Shown here in pieces: positions 1 to 11,216 of a DNA stretch of 64,000 bases. The DNA lies in NCBI GenBank assembly GCA_002771745.1, contig PCUL01000062.1:1-64000 (forward strand), read 5' to 3'. The notes beneath the pieces are model-generated. The model did no database searches and had not been told where the DNA came from. It saw only the letters and a list, made by a program, of their open reading frames with translations. Position 1 is the first letter of the stretch. Each line of letters begins with the position of its first letter. The position numbers and the translations under genes were made by a program. The stretch is from Bacteroidetes bacterium CG18_big_fil_WC_8_21_14_2_50_41_14 (GTDB lineage: Bacteria > Bacteroidota > Bacteroidia > Bacteroidales > F082).

Positions 1-371
1 ATAAATTGGATCATTTTGGCAGGTGTCCCGGAAACAAGATTTGGGAAAGAGATGAGTTGCTTAATTAAATTATTTGTGTGCTTGCCCGGCACAATATTGG
101 CCATTCCCATTTTCTCATCATCCATGACTCCTGAAGATATTAGTTCAGCAACCATGCCCGGATTGCAAAGTAGAAGCATGATGCGAGGCTCGTAGGTTGA
201 AAACATGGGTTGACCTTGAATGGCCTTTACAGCACTAAGTATTTTTTCTGTTCCTGTACGGGCTAGTAATAGGATATCCTGATGCTCTGACAACGCCAGA
301 TAGAGCGAACGATAAAGGCTTTCAAACTCATCTGCACAAGTGCGCTTCAGAATTTCATGATCTAAAGACAT
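1..371 (-). CDS. hypothetical protein, partial (3' end beyond left edge)
   Basis: Open reading frame on minus strand from ATG at 371 running off the window edge (MSLDHEILKRTCADEFESLYRSLYLALSEHQDILLLARTG...); absent from ORF track because truncated. Confidence 0.6.
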   Translation of the reverse strand, partial: MSLDHEILKRTCADEFESLYRSLYLALSEHQDILLLARTGTEKILSAVKAIQGQPMFSTYEPRIMLLLCNPGMVAELISSGVMDDEKMGMANIVPGKHTNNLIKQLISFPNLVSGTPAKMIQF

Positions 372-654
372 TGGTTTCTTGTAATTGATTTTGGTGGAAC
401 AAATCTAAACTAAATAAAGTCACTTTTACTTTTATCACGAATATTTGTTGAAAGATTAATGTGGGGAATGAATCGGGATATTATTCATCAATGCTTAAAT
501 TTCTGTGGGATGGATATTTAATTGATTGCGATTCATGGTTATTTGATTTTTTGGCGGTCTTATAATGTCCTATAATTAATATTATGTTAAATACAAATTC
601 TAATAAATAAAAAAGAAAAACCCTGTCGGGCCTCCTCCACCTTCTATATACAAC

Positions 655-688
655 AAAAAAAGGGAGAACCGATGGGTTCTCCCTTTTT
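655..688 (-). terminator. Rho-independent terminator of TPR gene
   Basis: aaaaaagggagaacc-gatg-ggttctcccttttt: perfect 9-bp GC-rich stem with A/T tracts, just downstream of the 705..1850 stop. Confidence 0.85.
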
Positions 689-704
689 ACTTTAATTGAA
701 GAGT

Positions 705-1850
705 CTACTCTTTTTCCATCAAAGAATTAAGCTTTTCATTCATCTTCAGGTTGGCATAGGCTTCTTTCAAAGCTGAAATCACGACCTGATCAGTTGGATT
801 CAATTCCAATGAACGTTCCAGATAAGGTAATGCTTTGTACAGGTTGTCGTCAGCCTGTTTTTTCAATTCATCATACTTCTTCTGCTCTTCAAAGGGTAAA
901 TTGTTGGCTTCCGTGTATAATTCCGCAGCGTCGTTCACATAGATGGCGCCAAGGTTGAAAATGGCATCACCAAAGTCAGGGTTTATTTCAATGGCTTTTC
1001 TATAATACACAATCGCGTTTTCTTTGTCGCCAACCTTTTCGAATGTCTGACCCAGTACTCGATACAGGTTTTCATTTGTTGGATCGGCTTCGATGGCCTC
1101 TTTTAAACTGGCTATCAGTTTTTCGTTTTGCCCTGTTTCCAGGTAAAGTTGCGATTGTTCCAGTTGGAGGCTCAATTCCTGTGGAAACAATACCCTACCT
1201 TTTTCCAGGGTAGCAAATGCGGCAGTAGTATCTCCTATTTGCTTTTCCGATCTGGCATAAAACAGATACACCCTGGGATCCATAAAGTTAACATCAATAC
1301 ATTTTTTAAGATAAGGCATGGTTGATTCGGCTAAAGTCTTGTCTTCGGAATATACACCACTCATCCCTATGTTAAAAGCTGCAATTGTATCAAAGCGTCC
1401 ATCGGCTTCAGCAATTTTATAGGCAATTGTAAAGTTTTTGATGGCTACTGCATAATCTGAATTTTGAAATCCGTCTGCTCCCCTTTGATAAAACAGGTTG
1501 GTTAATTGAATGAGGTAAATAGAAGTCTCCACATCAAGTTGCTTTTTATCATCAAGTTGCTTGGATTTAAGTAAAGATTCGTATGAAATTTCCGGAGCAT
1601 CCGGAGCAAGTGCTTTTACCTGTTCGTCTTCCGACATCGCTATGTTGTAATAAATAATCCCCCGGTACATCCATGTTTTGGCATCATTTTCCGTTTTTGG
1701 ATGAAGAATGGCCTCATCAATAGCTTCTTTGGCTTTGTCGTACTGTTTGTTTTTATTGTACATGTACGCACTGGTCCTTTTGTTGGTTTGTCCCAAACCA
1801 ATACTAAAGACGAAGGCTATCAGGCTAATGGTTACGAGTATTTTTTTCAT
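705..1850 (-). CDS. tetratricopeptide repeat protein (exported)
   Basis: Signal peptide MKKILVTISLIAFVFSIGLGQ; repeated TPR motifs (NLYRVLGQTFEKVGDKENAIVYYRKAIEINPDFGDAIFNLGAIY). Confidence 0.9.
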   Translation of the reverse strand: MKKILVTISLIAFVFSIGLGQTNKRTSAYMYNKNKQYDKAKEAIDEAILHPKTENDAKTWMYRGIIYYNIAMSEDEQVKALAPDAPEISYESLLKSKQLDDKKQLDVETSIYLIQLTNLFYQRGADGFQNSDYAVAIKNFTIAYKIAEADGRFDTIAAFNIGMSGVYSEDKTLAESTMPYLKKCIDVNFMDPRVYLFYARSEKQIGDTTAAFATLEKGRVLFPQELSLQLEQSQLYLETGQNEKLIASLKEAIEADPTNENLYRVLGQTFEKVGDKENAIVYYRKAIEINPDFGDAIFNLGAIYVNDAAELYTEANNLPFEEQKKYDELKKQADDNLYKALPYLERSLELNPTDQVVISALKEAYANLKMNEKLNSLMEKE

Positions 1851-1871
1851 TATTTAATAATTTTAGTTAAG

Positions 1872-1903
1872 CAAAGATATTGTTATACCAAAGATGTGCC
1901 AAA
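1872..1903 (-). promoter_or_regulatory. Bacteroidota-type promoter for TPR gene
   Basis: Minus strand TTTG-N20-TATCTTTG matches the -33 TTTG / -7 TAnnTTTG consensus, ~20 nt upstream of the ATG. Confidence 0.6.
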
Positions 1904-1948
1904 TGTTTGTAATAATTTAAATAAAATCTAAACAACCTCTTTTTAATG

Positions 1949-4525
1949 CTATTCATCCTGAGGATCCGCGTTTGGCAATTGGGTGTTATCTACTTCATTT
2001 TCATTTACTTCAGTATCACCTTCCTGCAATCCAATAGCTAATGGCATTTCCGGTTCAATTTCTTCTTCGGCAATACTTACTTTAGCAACAGCGGCAATTT
2101 CATCACCATCATCAATCCTGATTAACCTAACACCTTGTGTAGCTCTCCCCATGACCCTCAAATCAACCACTGGTATACGAATTGCAATGCCCGATTTATT
2201 AATAATCATCAGTCCATCCTTATCAGTTACATTTTTTATAGCTATCAGGTCACCCGTTTTATCAGTGATATTGAGCGTTTTAACTCCCTTCCCTCCCCTG
2301 TTGGTCACACGGTAATCGTCCACTTCCGAACGCTTTCCATATCCTTTTTCCGAAACCACCAGGATGCTTTCGGCATCAATGGAGTCCTTGTCAAGACAAA
2401 TCATTCCAACCACTTCATCTGTTTCCCTGGCAAGCGAAATACCACGCACACCAGCGGCATTTCTTCCCATCGGACGGACTTTGGTCTCGTTAAACCTGAT
2501 GGCCCTCCCCGATTTGTTAGCGAGAATGATTTCGTTGGTTCCATTGGTGAGTCTGGCTTCAATCAAAACATCACCCTCGCGCACTGTTATGGCGTTGATG
2601 CCATTTTGACGTGGACGGGAATAGGCTTCGAGCGATGTTTTTTTGATGACGCCTTTTTTTGTAGCCAAAATGATAAAGTTGTTGTTAATGTATTCCTCAT
2701 CCTTTAGGTCCTTCGTGTTGATGATGGCTTTAATCTTATCATTTTGCTCAATGTTAATGAGATTTTGAATGGCTCTTCCTTTTGAATTTTTCGATCCTTC
2801 CGGGATCTCGAACACGCGCATCCAGAATACTTTTCCTTTTTCGGTAAAGAAAAGCATGTAATTGTGGTTGGTAGCCACGAAAAGATGTTCCAGGAAATCT
2901 TCATCGCGGGTGATGCCGGCTTTTGAACCACGCCCGCCTCTTTTTTGTTGGCGGTACTCAGTAAGGGCGGTTCGTTTAATATATCCCAATCTTGAAATCG
3001 TAATCACCACCTCTTCGTCCGGAATAACATCTTCCATCCGGATGTCTTCAGCCGTATATACAATTTGTGACTTTCTTTCGTCACCGTACTTTTCTTTTAT
3101 CCTTTTAAGTTCTTCTTTGATCACTTCCATGCGCATTTCCTTGCTTGCCAACAACTCATTCAGCTTGGTGATCAGGAGCATTAACTCTTCATAATCAGCT
3201 CTGACTTTGTCTCTTTCTAATCCTGTTAATTTCTGTAGACGCATGTCCAGAATTGCTTTTGCCTGTAATTCTGAAAGTTGAAATGAGGTCATCAGACCTG
3301 TTTTGGCTTCATCAGGTGTTGTTGAGGCACGGATCAGGGCGATTACCGCATCCAGGTTGTCAAGTGCAATCATCAATCCAATCAGGATGTGCGCTTTACG
3401 CTCAGCTTCTGCCAGTTCGAATTGTGTGCGCCGAACCACTACTTCGTGGCGGTGTTCAACAAAATAAACGATCAGGTCCTTGAGGTTTAAAGTCCGTGGC
3501 CTTCCCTTTACCAAGGCTACATTGTTGATGCTGAAGGAACTTTGAAGCGCAGTAAGTTGATAGAGTTTGTTAATGACGATGCTTGGAAGTGCGTCCTTTT
3601 TCAGATCGTACACGATGCGCATACCATTGCGGTCCGACTCATCGTTAATATCTGATATTCCATCAATTTTCTTTTCGTTTACCAGATCGGCTGTTTTTTT
3701 GATCATTTCAGCTTTGTTAACCTGGTAAGGAATGGAAGTGGCAACCAATCGTTCTCTGCCGTTGCCGGATTCTTCAACTGTAACTTCGCCCCTGATCACA
3801 ACCCTTCCACGTCCGGTTTCAAAAGCATTTACGATACCTTCGTATCCATAAATAATTCCGCCTGTAGGGAAATCGGGTGCCTGAACCAACTTGGTTAAGC
3901 CTGGAATGTCAATATCATTGTCGTCAATATAGGCCAGAATACCATCAATTACCTGCGACAGGTTATGAGGCGCCATGTTGGTTGCCATACCAACAGCAAT
4001 ACCCGAAGCGCCATTGATTAATAAGTTAGGTATTTGAGTTGGCAGGACGGTAGGTTCCGATAAGCTATCATCAAAATTCAACTGGAAATCTACTGTATCC
4101 TTGTCAATGTCTACCAGCATTTCTTCCGCTATCTTTCTGAGTCGTACTTCGGTATACCGCATGGCTGCAGGACTGTCACCATCAACGGAGCCAAAGTTTC
4201 CCTGTCCATCAACCAAAGGATAACGCAACGACCAATCCTGAGCCATTCTCACCATGGAATCATATACTGATGTATCACCATGAGGATGGTATTTACCTAG
4301 TACTTCCCCTACGATTCTGGCAGATTTCTTATAGGGTCTGTTAGAATAAACACCTAGTTCATGCATGCCAAACAAAACCCGGCGGTGAACCGGTTTAAAA
4401 CCGTCACGTACATCGGGCAAAGCCCTTGAAACAATGACCGACATCGAATAGTCGATGTAGGCCGATTTCATCTGATTTTCAATATTTACCTTGATAATTC
4501 TCTCAGTATCAAATAGATTCTCCAT
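1949..4525 (-). CDS. gyrA: DNA gyrase subunit A
   Basis: AMRYTEVRL active-site tyrosine, [12 protein letters not shown], GyrA box [12 protein letters not shown]-terminal beta-pinwheel repeats; 858 aa. Confidence 0.97.
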   Translation of the reverse strand: MENLFDTERIIKVNIENQMKSAYIDYSMSVIVSRALPDVRDGFKPVHRRVLFGMHELGVYSNRPYKKSARIVGEVLGKYHPHGDTSVYDSMVRMAQDWSLRYPLVDGQGNFGSVDGDSPAAMRYTEVRLRKIAEEMLVDIDKDTVDFQLNFDDSLSEPTVLPTQIPNLLINGASGIAVGMATNMAPHNLSQVIDGILAYIDDNDIDIPGLTKLVQAPDFPTGGIIYGYEGIVNAFETGRGRVVIRGEVTVEESGNGRERLVATSIPYQVNKAEMIKKTADLVNEKKIDGISDINDESDRNGMRIVYDLKKDALPSIVINKLYQLTALQSSFSINNVALVKGRPRTLNLKDLIVYFVEHRHEVVVRRTQFELAEAERKAHILIGLMIALDNLDAVIALIRASTTPDEAKTGLMTSFQLSELQAKAILDMRLQKLTGLERDKVRADYEELMLLITKLNELLASKEMRMEVIKEELKRIKEKYGDERKSQIVYTAEDIRMEDVIPDEEVVITISRLGYIKRTALTEYRQQKRGGRGSKAGITRDEDFLEHLFVATNHNYMLFFTEKGKVFWMRVFEIPEGSKNSKGRAIQNLINIEQNDKIKAIINTKDLKDEEYINNNFIILATKKGVIKKTSLEAYSRPRQNGINAITVREGDVLIEARLTNGTNEIILANKSGRAIRFNETKVRPMGRNAAGVRGISLARETDEVVGMICLDKDSIDAESILVVSEKGYGKRSEVDDYRVTNRGGKGVKTLNITDKTGDLIAIKNVTDKDGLMIINKSGIAIRIPVVDLRVMGRATQGVRLIRIDDGDEIAAVAKVSIAEEEIEPEMPLAIGLQEGDTEVNENEVDNTQLPNADPQDE

Positions 4526-4565
4526 AAGGATTTACTTTCTTCTCTTAATTCAACTAAAAAGTATG

Positions 4566-4596
4566 CAAAGGTACGAATTTAGAAAATTCGGACAAA
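4566..4596 (-). promoter_or_regulatory. Bacteroidota-type promoter for gyrA
   Basis: Minus strand TTTG-N19-TACCTTTG, ~40 nt upstream of the gyrA ATG. Confidence 0.65.
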
Positions 4597-4828
4597 TGTT
4601 TTTAATGATGAATCCATATTATATCTTAACAATTGTCTGTTTAAAAATTAAGTTTATTGTTGCGTAGTTGTGTTGGACACACACTTACTTTCGTACTTGC
4701 AATAAACGAAGTGTGATATAATTCATGAGGACAACTTTTATTGGCATAAAAATTGACAAGTTTGCTTTGCATTAACTTTTGGTGAGCATTAATCACAATG
4801 AATAAATACATGACGGTAAAGTTTTATG

Positions 4829-4836
4829 TAATTTTG
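4829..4836 (+). promoter_or_regulatory. candidate -7 element for clpC
   Basis: TAATTTTG matches TAnnTTTG 23 nt before the clpC ATG; no clear -33 element. Confidence 0.4.
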
Positions 4837-4858
4837 TCATCTGAAATAAAAAATAAAT

Positions 4859-7405
4859 ATGGAAGCTAAATTTTCTCAGCGCGTAAAGGACGTACTCGCT
4901 TTCAGCCGTGAAGAAGCTGTAAGGTTGGGAAATAATTATATCGGACTAGAACACTTATTATTGGGAATTATCCGCGACGGGGAAGGAATGGCAGTGCAAC
5001 TGCTGAACTACTTTGGCGTAGATTTAGAAAAATGTAAGCATGAACTGGAAGACTCGATAAAAAATCCAATTTCGCAGAGGGTAAACATCGAAAACATTCC
5101 ACTGGTAAAACAAGTGGAGAAAGCACTAAAAATCACCTATTTGGAAGCCAAAGTTTTTCACGCCGACCTGATAGGGACTGAGCACTTGTTACTGGCTATC
5201 CTGAAGGACGAAAACAATTTGGTTACCAGTAAACTGGGAAAGGATGGCGTAAATTATAAGTCAATAAAAGATGAACTTGCGTCCATAGTACGAGAACAAA
5301 AGGACATACCCCCTCCCATTGAACCACGCGCTGAATTACAGGATGATATGGAAGATCCGCCTGAAGAGTTTGGACGGACTTTTGGGAGTGCCGAGAAAAA
5401 ACCCGGCGCACCGAAATCAAAAACACCGGTATTGGACAATTTTGGTCGCGACCTTACCCGTTATGCGGAAGAAGGGAAACTGGATCCCATCGTTGGTCGT
5501 GAACTGGAACTTCAGCGTATCGCCCAAATATTGAGTAGAAGAAAAAAGAACAATCCGATATTAATTGGAGAACCGGGCGTGGGTAAATCAGCCATTGCCG
5601 AAGGACTGGCGTTGCGGATAATCGAAAGAAAGGTTTCCAGAGCGTTATTCAATAAGCGAATCATTACTCTTGACCTGGCTTCCATTGTGGCCGGTACTAA
5701 ATACCGTGGTCAGTTTGAAGAACGAATGAAAGCGGTGCTTAACGAATTAACGAAAAATCCTGATATCATTCTGTTTATAGATGAGATACACACCATTGTA
5801 GGTGCAGGAAATGCATCGGGAGCACTGGATGCCTCAAATATGTTTAAACCGGCATTGGCACGCGGCGAACTACAATGCATAGGTGCTACCACACTGGATG
5901 AATACCGGCAGCATATTGAAAAAGATGGGGCACTCGAACGCCGTTTTCAAAAGGTTTTGATCGAAGCCACCTCACCCGAGGAAACCATCGAGATATTAAA
6001 TAACGTGAAGGGTAAATATGAAGATCATCACCTGGTAAAATACAGTGATGAAGCCATCAAGTCATGCGTGACACTAACAAACCGCTATATCAGCGACCGG
6101 TTTTTACCCGACAAAGCGCTTGATGCTTTAGATGAAGCAGGTGCGCGTGTGCACATAACAAACATCCATGTTCCTTCCGAAATTATCAACCTTGAAAACG
6201 CCATTGAAGAAATTAAGACAAGTAAAACTTCAGCCATTAAAAGCCAGAAGTTTGAAGAAGCGGCTCAGTTTCGGGACATCGAGCGTCGCTATGTTGCCGA
6301 CTTGGTAAGAGCTAAGAAAAGATGGGAGGAAGAGTCCAACATTCACAGGGAAAATGTAACCGCTGAAAACGTTGCAGAAGTTGTTGCCATGATGACCGGT
6401 ATACCGGTTCAAAATATAGCCCAAAAGGAAAGCCTGCGCCTGATCAATATGGAAGATGAACTAAGGAAAGAAGTCATTGGACAGGACAATGCCATTAAAA
6501 AAGTGGTAAAGGCTATCAGGAGAAACCGTGCAGGGTTGAAAGATCCAAATAAACCCATCGGTTCATTCGTATTTTTAGGTCCGACAGGAGTTGGAAAGAC
6601 TTATCTGGCCAAGATGTTAGCCAAGTTTCTTTTCGACAGCGAAGATGCCCTGGTAAGGGTGGACATGAGTGAATATATGGAAAAATTTGCCGTGAGCCGG
6701 CTTGTTGGCGCACCTCCCGGATACGTTGGTTACGAAGAAGGCGGACAATTAACCGAAAAGATCAGACGAAAACCATATTCCATCGTTTTGCTTGATGAAA
6801 TAGAAAAAGCACATCCGGATATTTTTCATCTCTTGTTACAGGTATTAGATGATGGACAATTAACCGACGGGCTTGGTCGTAGGGTGGATTTTAAAAATAC
6901 CATCATCATCATGACATCCAACATTGGTTCACGACAGCTAAAAGATTTCGGACAAGGTGTGGGATTTTCAACTCAAGCCAAGGTAGCTGCCAAATCGACA
7001 CACAATCAAACGGTCATCGAAAATGCATTGAAGCGCGCCTTTTCACCCGAGTTTTTAAATCGAATTGATGATGTGGTTATTTTTGAATCTTTGCAACGAG
7101 GTGAAATTCATAAGATTATCGACATTGAATTGTCGCATTTGATTAACCGGATCATCCAAATGGGATATCAAATTACGGTTAGTCCGAAGGCAAAAGATTA
7201 TCTGATTGATAAAGGCTGGGATGAACAGTTTGGAGCGAGACCCCTTAAGCGGGCCATTCAGAAATACATCGAAGATCAACTGGCTGAAGAGATCATTAAA
7301 ACGAATATGATCGAAGGCACCCACATTAAAGTGAGTTATGATGGTAAAAAGGACGAAATAAAAATTACCTTTTCAGCTCCAAAAAGTCTTATAAAAAAGA
7401 ACTAA
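4859..7405 (+). CDS. clpC: ATP-dependent Clp protease ATP-binding subunit ClpC
   Basis: Clp N repeats, two Walker A motifs ([16 protein letters not shown]), UVR-like linker, ClpB D2-small C-terminus; 848 aa. Confidence 0.95.
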   Translation: MEAKFSQRVKDVLAFSREEAVRLGNNYIGLEHLLLGIIRDGEGMAVQLLNYFGVDLEKCKHELEDSIKNPISQRVNIENIPLVKQVEKALKITYLEAKVFHADLIGTEHLLLAILKDENNLVTSKLGKDGVNYKSIKDELASIVREQKDIPPPIEPRAELQDDMEDPPEEFGRTFGSAEKKPGAPKSKTPVLDNFGRDLTRYAEEGKLDPIVGRELELQRIAQILSRRKKNNPILIGEPGVGKSAIAEGLALRIIERKVSRALFNKRIITLDLASIVAGTKYRGQFEERMKAVLNELTKNPDIILFIDEIHTIVGAGNASGALDASNMFKPALARGELQCIGATTLDEYRQHIEKDGALERRFQKVLIEATSPEETIEILNNVKGKYEDHHLVKYSDEAIKSCVTLTNRYISDRFLPDKALDALDEAGARVHITNIHVPSEIINLENAIEEIKTSKTSAIKSQKFEEAAQFRDIERRYVADLVRAKKRWEEESNIHRENVTAENVAEVVAMMTGIPVQNIAQKESLRLINMEDELRKEVIGQDNAIKKVVKAIRRNRAGLKDPNKPIGSFVFLGPTGVGKTYLAKMLAKFLFDSEDALVRVDMSEYMEKFAVSRLVGAPPGYVGYEEGGQLTEKIRRKPYSIVLLDEIEKAHPDIFHLLLQVLDDGQLTDGLGRRVDFKNTIIIMTSNIGSRQLKDFGQGVGFSTQAKVAAKSTHNQTVIENALKRAFSPEFLNRIDDVVIFESLQRGEIHKIIDIELSHLINRIIQMGYQITVSPKAKDYLIDKGWDEQFGARPLKRAIQKYIEDQLAEEIIKTNMIEGTHIKVSYDGKKDEIKITFSAPKSLIKKN

Positions 7406-7425
7406 TGCATTACTAAACAGCATGA

Positions 7426-7457
7426 TAAAAAAAACCTCTCACTAAGGGGTTTTTTTA
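7426..7457 (+). terminator. terminator downstream of clpC
   Basis: aaaaaaaacctctcactaaggggttttttt: A/T-flanked stem with T tract. Confidence 0.7.
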
Positions 7458-7512
7458 TGTTTTGATACGATCTAAATAAGATAATAATCGGACTACCTTT
7501 TAATTCAAATTT

Positions 7513-7520
7513 TATCTTTG
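7513..7520 (+). promoter_or_regulatory. candidate -7 element for acyl-CoA dehydrogenase gene
   Basis: TATCTTTG matches TAnnTTTG about 20 nt upstream of the ORF; no clear -33. Confidence 0.4.
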
Positions 7521-7540
7521 CCGGCAGATTAATAACTAAC

Positions 7541-9328
7541 TTGAACATCATGGTAACAAAACCTGCCATTGTTGGTGGAGAATTCCTGTTAAAAGAAATC
7601 ACCCCGGATCAAATTTTTATACCTGAAGAATTTGATGAAGAACAGCGATTAATTGCTGAATCGTGTATTGATTTTGTCGAAACTGAAGTGGATCCTTATT
7701 TTGATGCCCTCGACAATCACCAGGCAGGTTTGATGCCTTCATTGCTTAAAAAAGCCGGAGTAATGGGCCTGCTTGGGATTAGTATCCCCGAAGAATTTGA
7801 AGGATTTGGACAATCGTTTGTGACCAACATGAAGGCCAATGAAGCCATGGGTTCAGCCTATTCTTTCTCTGTGGCGTTTATGGCTCATACAGGAATTGGC
7901 ACACTTCCTCTACTCTATTACGGAAACTCCATGCAGCACCATAAATACATGCCAAGATTGGCCACGGGGGAAATGCTGGCTGCATATTGCCTTACTGAAC
8001 CGGGTGCCGGTAGTGATGCCAATGCAGGCAAAACAAAAGCTGTGCTGAGTGATGACGGAAGTCATTATATCTTAAATGGTCAGAAAATGTGGATCACCAA
8101 TGGTGGATTTGCCGATTTATTGACTGTTTTTGCTAAAATTGATAACGATCGGGTTTTGAGTGCCTTTTTGGTAGAAGCCAACACTCCGGGCATCACCATG
8201 AATCCCGAAGAACATAAAATGGGTATAAAGGGATCATCCACCCGTCAGATCTTTTTTAATGACGTAAAAGTGCCTGTTGAGAATTTACTGGGCAAACGTG
8301 GAGAAGGATTCCGTATTGCTTTGAATATACTTCATATTGGCCGTATCAAGCTTGGTGCCACTGTTTTAGGTGGAATGCGCCGAGCTATCAACAATTCGGT
8401 AACCTATTCTGGAGAACGCAAACAATTTGGCTCTCCTTTGTCGGATTTTGGAGCCATCAAATTTAAACTTGCCGAGCAGGTAATTTTACTGTTTTCTACT
8501 GAATCAGCCGTTTATCGTGCCAGCAAAGACATTCAGGATACCATTGAGAACAATCTGGAAGAGGGTAAATCCTATGGCGAAGCCAACATAGAAGGTGTGG
8601 CAGAATATGAACCCGAATGTGCACTACTTAAGGTATATGGTTCAGAATCTTTAGATTACATCGTTGATGAGATGGTCCAGATTTTTGGAGGAATGGGGTT
8701 TTCATCCGAAGCTCCTGCCGATCGTTCATATCGTGATAGCCGCATCAACCGCATTTTTGAAGGAACCAATGAAATCAACCGGTTAATTACCGTGGATTCG
8801 GTGATGAAAAAAGGACTGAAACACCGCATCGCTCTTTTTGAAAAAGCCAGAGAAATATTGGCTCATATTGACCTCCTGGAAGCTGTTGACTTTTCCGGAG
8901 ACTATTACCGGATTAAAAAAGATCAAATTGCTAATTTGAAGAAAGTGGTATTGATTCTGTTGCCACTCGCCCAGGATATTTTCCAGAGAAAACTGATGTT
9001 TGAAGAGGAAATTTTAATGAACATTTCTGACGCCATCATGAATATCTACGTGGTTGAATCGACTGAACTCAGGGTTGAAAAACTACAGATGATGGATAAA
9101 AAACAGATTGAATTATACAAGGATATGCTTGATGTTTTAACTCATTCAACTGTTCAGAAGGTTCATCAGGCTGCATTCGATGCCATTGGATCGATTGTTG
9201 AAGGGGAGCAATTAATACCGCTCGTTAATGCTTTAAATAAGCTTACTTACGCCCCGGCGTTTAATGTAAAGGAATCGCGGCGGCGCATTGCAAACCAACT
9301 TATTGACGACGGAATGTATAAATTCTAA
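7541..9328 (+). CDS. acyl-CoA dehydrogenase family protein (long form)
   Basis: AYCLTEPGAGSDA, WITNGG, RIFEGTNEINR signatures; C-terminal extension (595 aa). Confidence 0.93.
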   Translation: MNIMVTKPAIVGGEFLLKEITPDQIFIPEEFDEEQRLIAESCIDFVETEVDPYFDALDNHQAGLMPSLLKKAGVMGLLGISIPEEFEGFGQSFVTNMKANEAMGSAYSFSVAFMAHTGIGTLPLLYYGNSMQHHKYMPRLATGEMLAAYCLTEPGAGSDANAGKTKAVLSDDGSHYILNGQKMWITNGGFADLLTVFAKIDNDRVLSAFLVEANTPGITMNPEEHKMGIKGSSTRQIFFNDVKVPVENLLGKRGEGFRIALNILHIGRIKLGATVLGGMRRAINNSVTYSGERKQFGSPLSDFGAIKFKLAEQVILLFSTESAVYRASKDIQDTIENNLEEGKSYGEANIEGVAEYEPECALLKVYGSESLDYIVDEMVQIFGGMGFSSEAPADRSYRDSRINRIFEGTNEINRLITVDSVMKKGLKHRIALFEKAREILAHIDLLEAVDFSGDYYRIKKDQIANLKKVVLILLPLAQDIFQRKLMFEEEILMNISDAIMNIYVVESTELRVEKLQMMDKKQIELYKDMLDVLTHSTVQKVHQAAFDAIGSIVEGEQLIPLVNALNKLTYAPAFNVKESRRRIANQLIDDGMYKF

Positions 9329-9394
9329 CTGTAAAAAAAAAGGGCAAGTCGGCAGGACATATACTTTTTAATTCTGATTTTCCAGCTTAGTTCG

Positions 9395-9793
9395 TTAAAC
9401 CATCCGTTTTTCGAGCAATATTCCCTGACTATCTAAAATAAGTAAATACCTGACAAGGTCTTTTTGGCGGATAATTATTTCATAATGTACTTCTTCTCCA
9501 AAATAAATAGCAATGGCGCTCATTATTTCTCCGTGTTTGTATGTTTCCAGCCCAACAATCTCGGGGATTTCATTCTTGCGGATATTTTTTTTGTACTCAA
9601 TCAGCTCACCTTTGTCGTTAAGTTTGGCAATAAGCTCAACCTCATCCATGTAAAAAAGAGCTTCAAAAGTATTTTGGTTTTTATTCCATTCAATATTAAT
9701 GGCGCGTGGAAAAAACGCCAACAATTTTTGATTTATAAATTTAGGAATTGATTTATGGTCTTTTTTTAAAAAACTGAAATTCATATTTGGCAC
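9395..9793 (-). CDS. hypothetical protein, PepSY-like fold suspected
   Basis: 132-aa ORF with coding-like composition; beta-rich pattern, INIEWNKNQNTFEALFYMDEVELIAKLNDKGELI typical of PepSY-like proteins. Confidence 0.6.
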   Translation of the reverse strand: MPNMNFSFLKKDHKSIPKFINQKLLAFFPRAINIEWNKNQNTFEALFYMDEVELIAKLNDKGELIEYKKNIRKNEIPEIVGLETYKHGEIMSAIAIYFGEEVHYEIIIRQKDLVRYLLILDSQGILLEKRMV

Positions 9794-9853
9794 TCGATTT
9801 TATTACAGTAGTTTGACGCAAAAAAAAGGTAAAGTAACAAGTAATGGGTGTAT

Positions 9854-10417
9854 TTAGTTGCTTTCATGATAATAAATATAAACTACCCTGGATCGTGCCC
9901 GTTTTAATCTCATTTTGACAGCATCATCGCTAATGACAAGGCTGTGTGCTATATCTTTTATCGAAAGCCCATCTTGATATTTCATTAATAGCAACGCTTT
10001 TTCTTCAGGATGGATTTTTTCAAATATCACCAGGAGTTTTTCATAACTTAATTCTTCCACGTCAGAATCAGACTCATCAATAATTTCAGGTATTTCGTTT
10101 TTTTCGTTCCAACTTGGATAATGCAACTGTTTTTTCTTCCTGAGATAATCAATCAAATGGTTATATGTAATGGAATACAACCAGGATGAGAAGGACGAAT
10201 GGCCCTTAAACCCGGGAATTTTTTCATAAACCTTAGTGAGTATATCATTGGCAAATTCGGCTGCCAGTTGTTTATTTTTTAAAAAACTGTAGCACCGATC
10301 TTGTACTTTCTTAAAATATCTATCATAAATTATTTCGAATAACTGAGAATTATTGTTCTCAATCATTTTTTTCAGAACAGCTTCATCACTTAAGTTGTTA
10401 TCTTTCTGTTCATTCAT
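9854..10417 (-). CDS. RNA polymerase sigma factor, ECF/sigma-70 family
   Basis: Region 2 (FANDILTKVYEKIPGFKGHSSFSSWLYSITYNHLIDYLRKKK) and region 4 HTH (LLMKYQDGLSIKDIAHSLVISDDAVKMRLKRARSRV). Confidence 0.92.
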   Translation of the reverse strand: MNEQKDNNLSDEAVLKKMIENNNSQLFEIIYDRYFKKVQDRCYSFLKNKQLAAEFANDILTKVYEKIPGFKGHSSFSSWLYSITYNHLIDYLRKKKQLHYPSWNEKNEIPEIIDESDSDVEELSYEKLLVIFEKIHPEEKALLLMKYQDGLSIKDIAHSLVISDDAVKMRLKRARSRVVYIYYHESN

Positions 10418-10567
10418 ATAATTCGGTATTCCAATTCGTAAATAAAAGAGTATAAAAATACAATTTTTACGATTGTGTTGTTACCTTTATCAAATGATTC
10501 GTCTCAATAAATGAATAAACTGCATGATGCGTTTAACATTTTAAATTAAAAAAAATCAATTAAAGTT

Positions 10568-11164
10568 ATGAAAAAAAGTTTTATTGCAATGGCCGTTGTT
10601 GTAATGGCCTTAGTGTTTGGTGGTTGTGCTAAAGTACCACAAGTTGAGTTGGATGCAACCAATGCTGCTATTGAAAAAGCTAAAGTTGCTGAAGCCAATG
10701 TGTATCTTCAACCAGCGTTTACTGCTATTATGGATTCATTAAATGTAATTAATGCTGAAATAGAAGCAAATAAAGGGAAATTATTTAAAAATTTTAACGA
10801 TGTAAAAGTTAAATTGGCCGCTCTTGAAGTACAGGCAAACGAACTTGTTGTTAGCACCGATGCAAAAAAAGAGTCGATTAAACAAGAAGTTAACGCCGTT
10901 TTAGCTGAGTTACAAGCACTTGCTACCGAAAATGCTGCTCTTGTTGAGAATGCACCAAAAGGTAAAGAAGGCAAAGCTGCAATAGAAGCAATAAAAGGTG
11001 AACTTACAGTAATTGATGGAGCTACCGCTGAAGTTGCCCAATTGCTGCAAGCCGGTAAATTACTCGCCGCTCAATCAAAGGCAAAAGCAACTTACGACAA
11101 AGCTTTATCAATTAACCAGGAGCTTAAGGCCGTAGTTGAAAAATACAATAAGAAACGGAAGTAA
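10568..11164 (+). CDS. lipoprotein with helical/coiled-coil repeats (DUF4398-like?)
   Basis: Lipobox VFGGC after signal peptide; all-helical Ala/Lys/Glu-rich body. Confidence 0.75.
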   Translation: MKKSFIAMAVVVMALVFGGCAKVPQVELDATNAAIEKAKVAEANVYLQPAFTAIMDSLNVINAEIEANKGKLFKNFNDVKVKLAALEVQANELVVSTDAKKESIKQEVNAVLAELQALATENAALVENAPKGKEGKAAIEAIKGELTVIDGATAEVAQLLQAGKLLAAQSKAKATYDKALSINQELKAVVEKYNKKRK

Positions 11165-11184
11165 AATCTGGAGAAATAGAATCT

Positions 11185-11213
11185 GCCGGGAACATTTCCC
11201 GGCATTTTTTTTT
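11185..11213 (+). terminator. intrinsic terminator after lipoprotein gene
   Basis: GCCGGGAA-cat-TTCCCGGC followed by ATTTTTTTTT; perfect 8-bp stem. Confidence 0.85.
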
Positions 11214-11216
11214 AGT

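Noticed and set aside
2135-2707. 190-aa plus-strand ORF opposite gyrA
   Set aside because: Shadow ORF within gyrA; no start context or domain signal.
11136-11216. Upstream 27-codon extension of the first L,D-transpeptidase ORF
   Set aside because: Overlaps the preceding gene and contains the terminator hairpin; ATG at 11217 gives a proper TM anchor.
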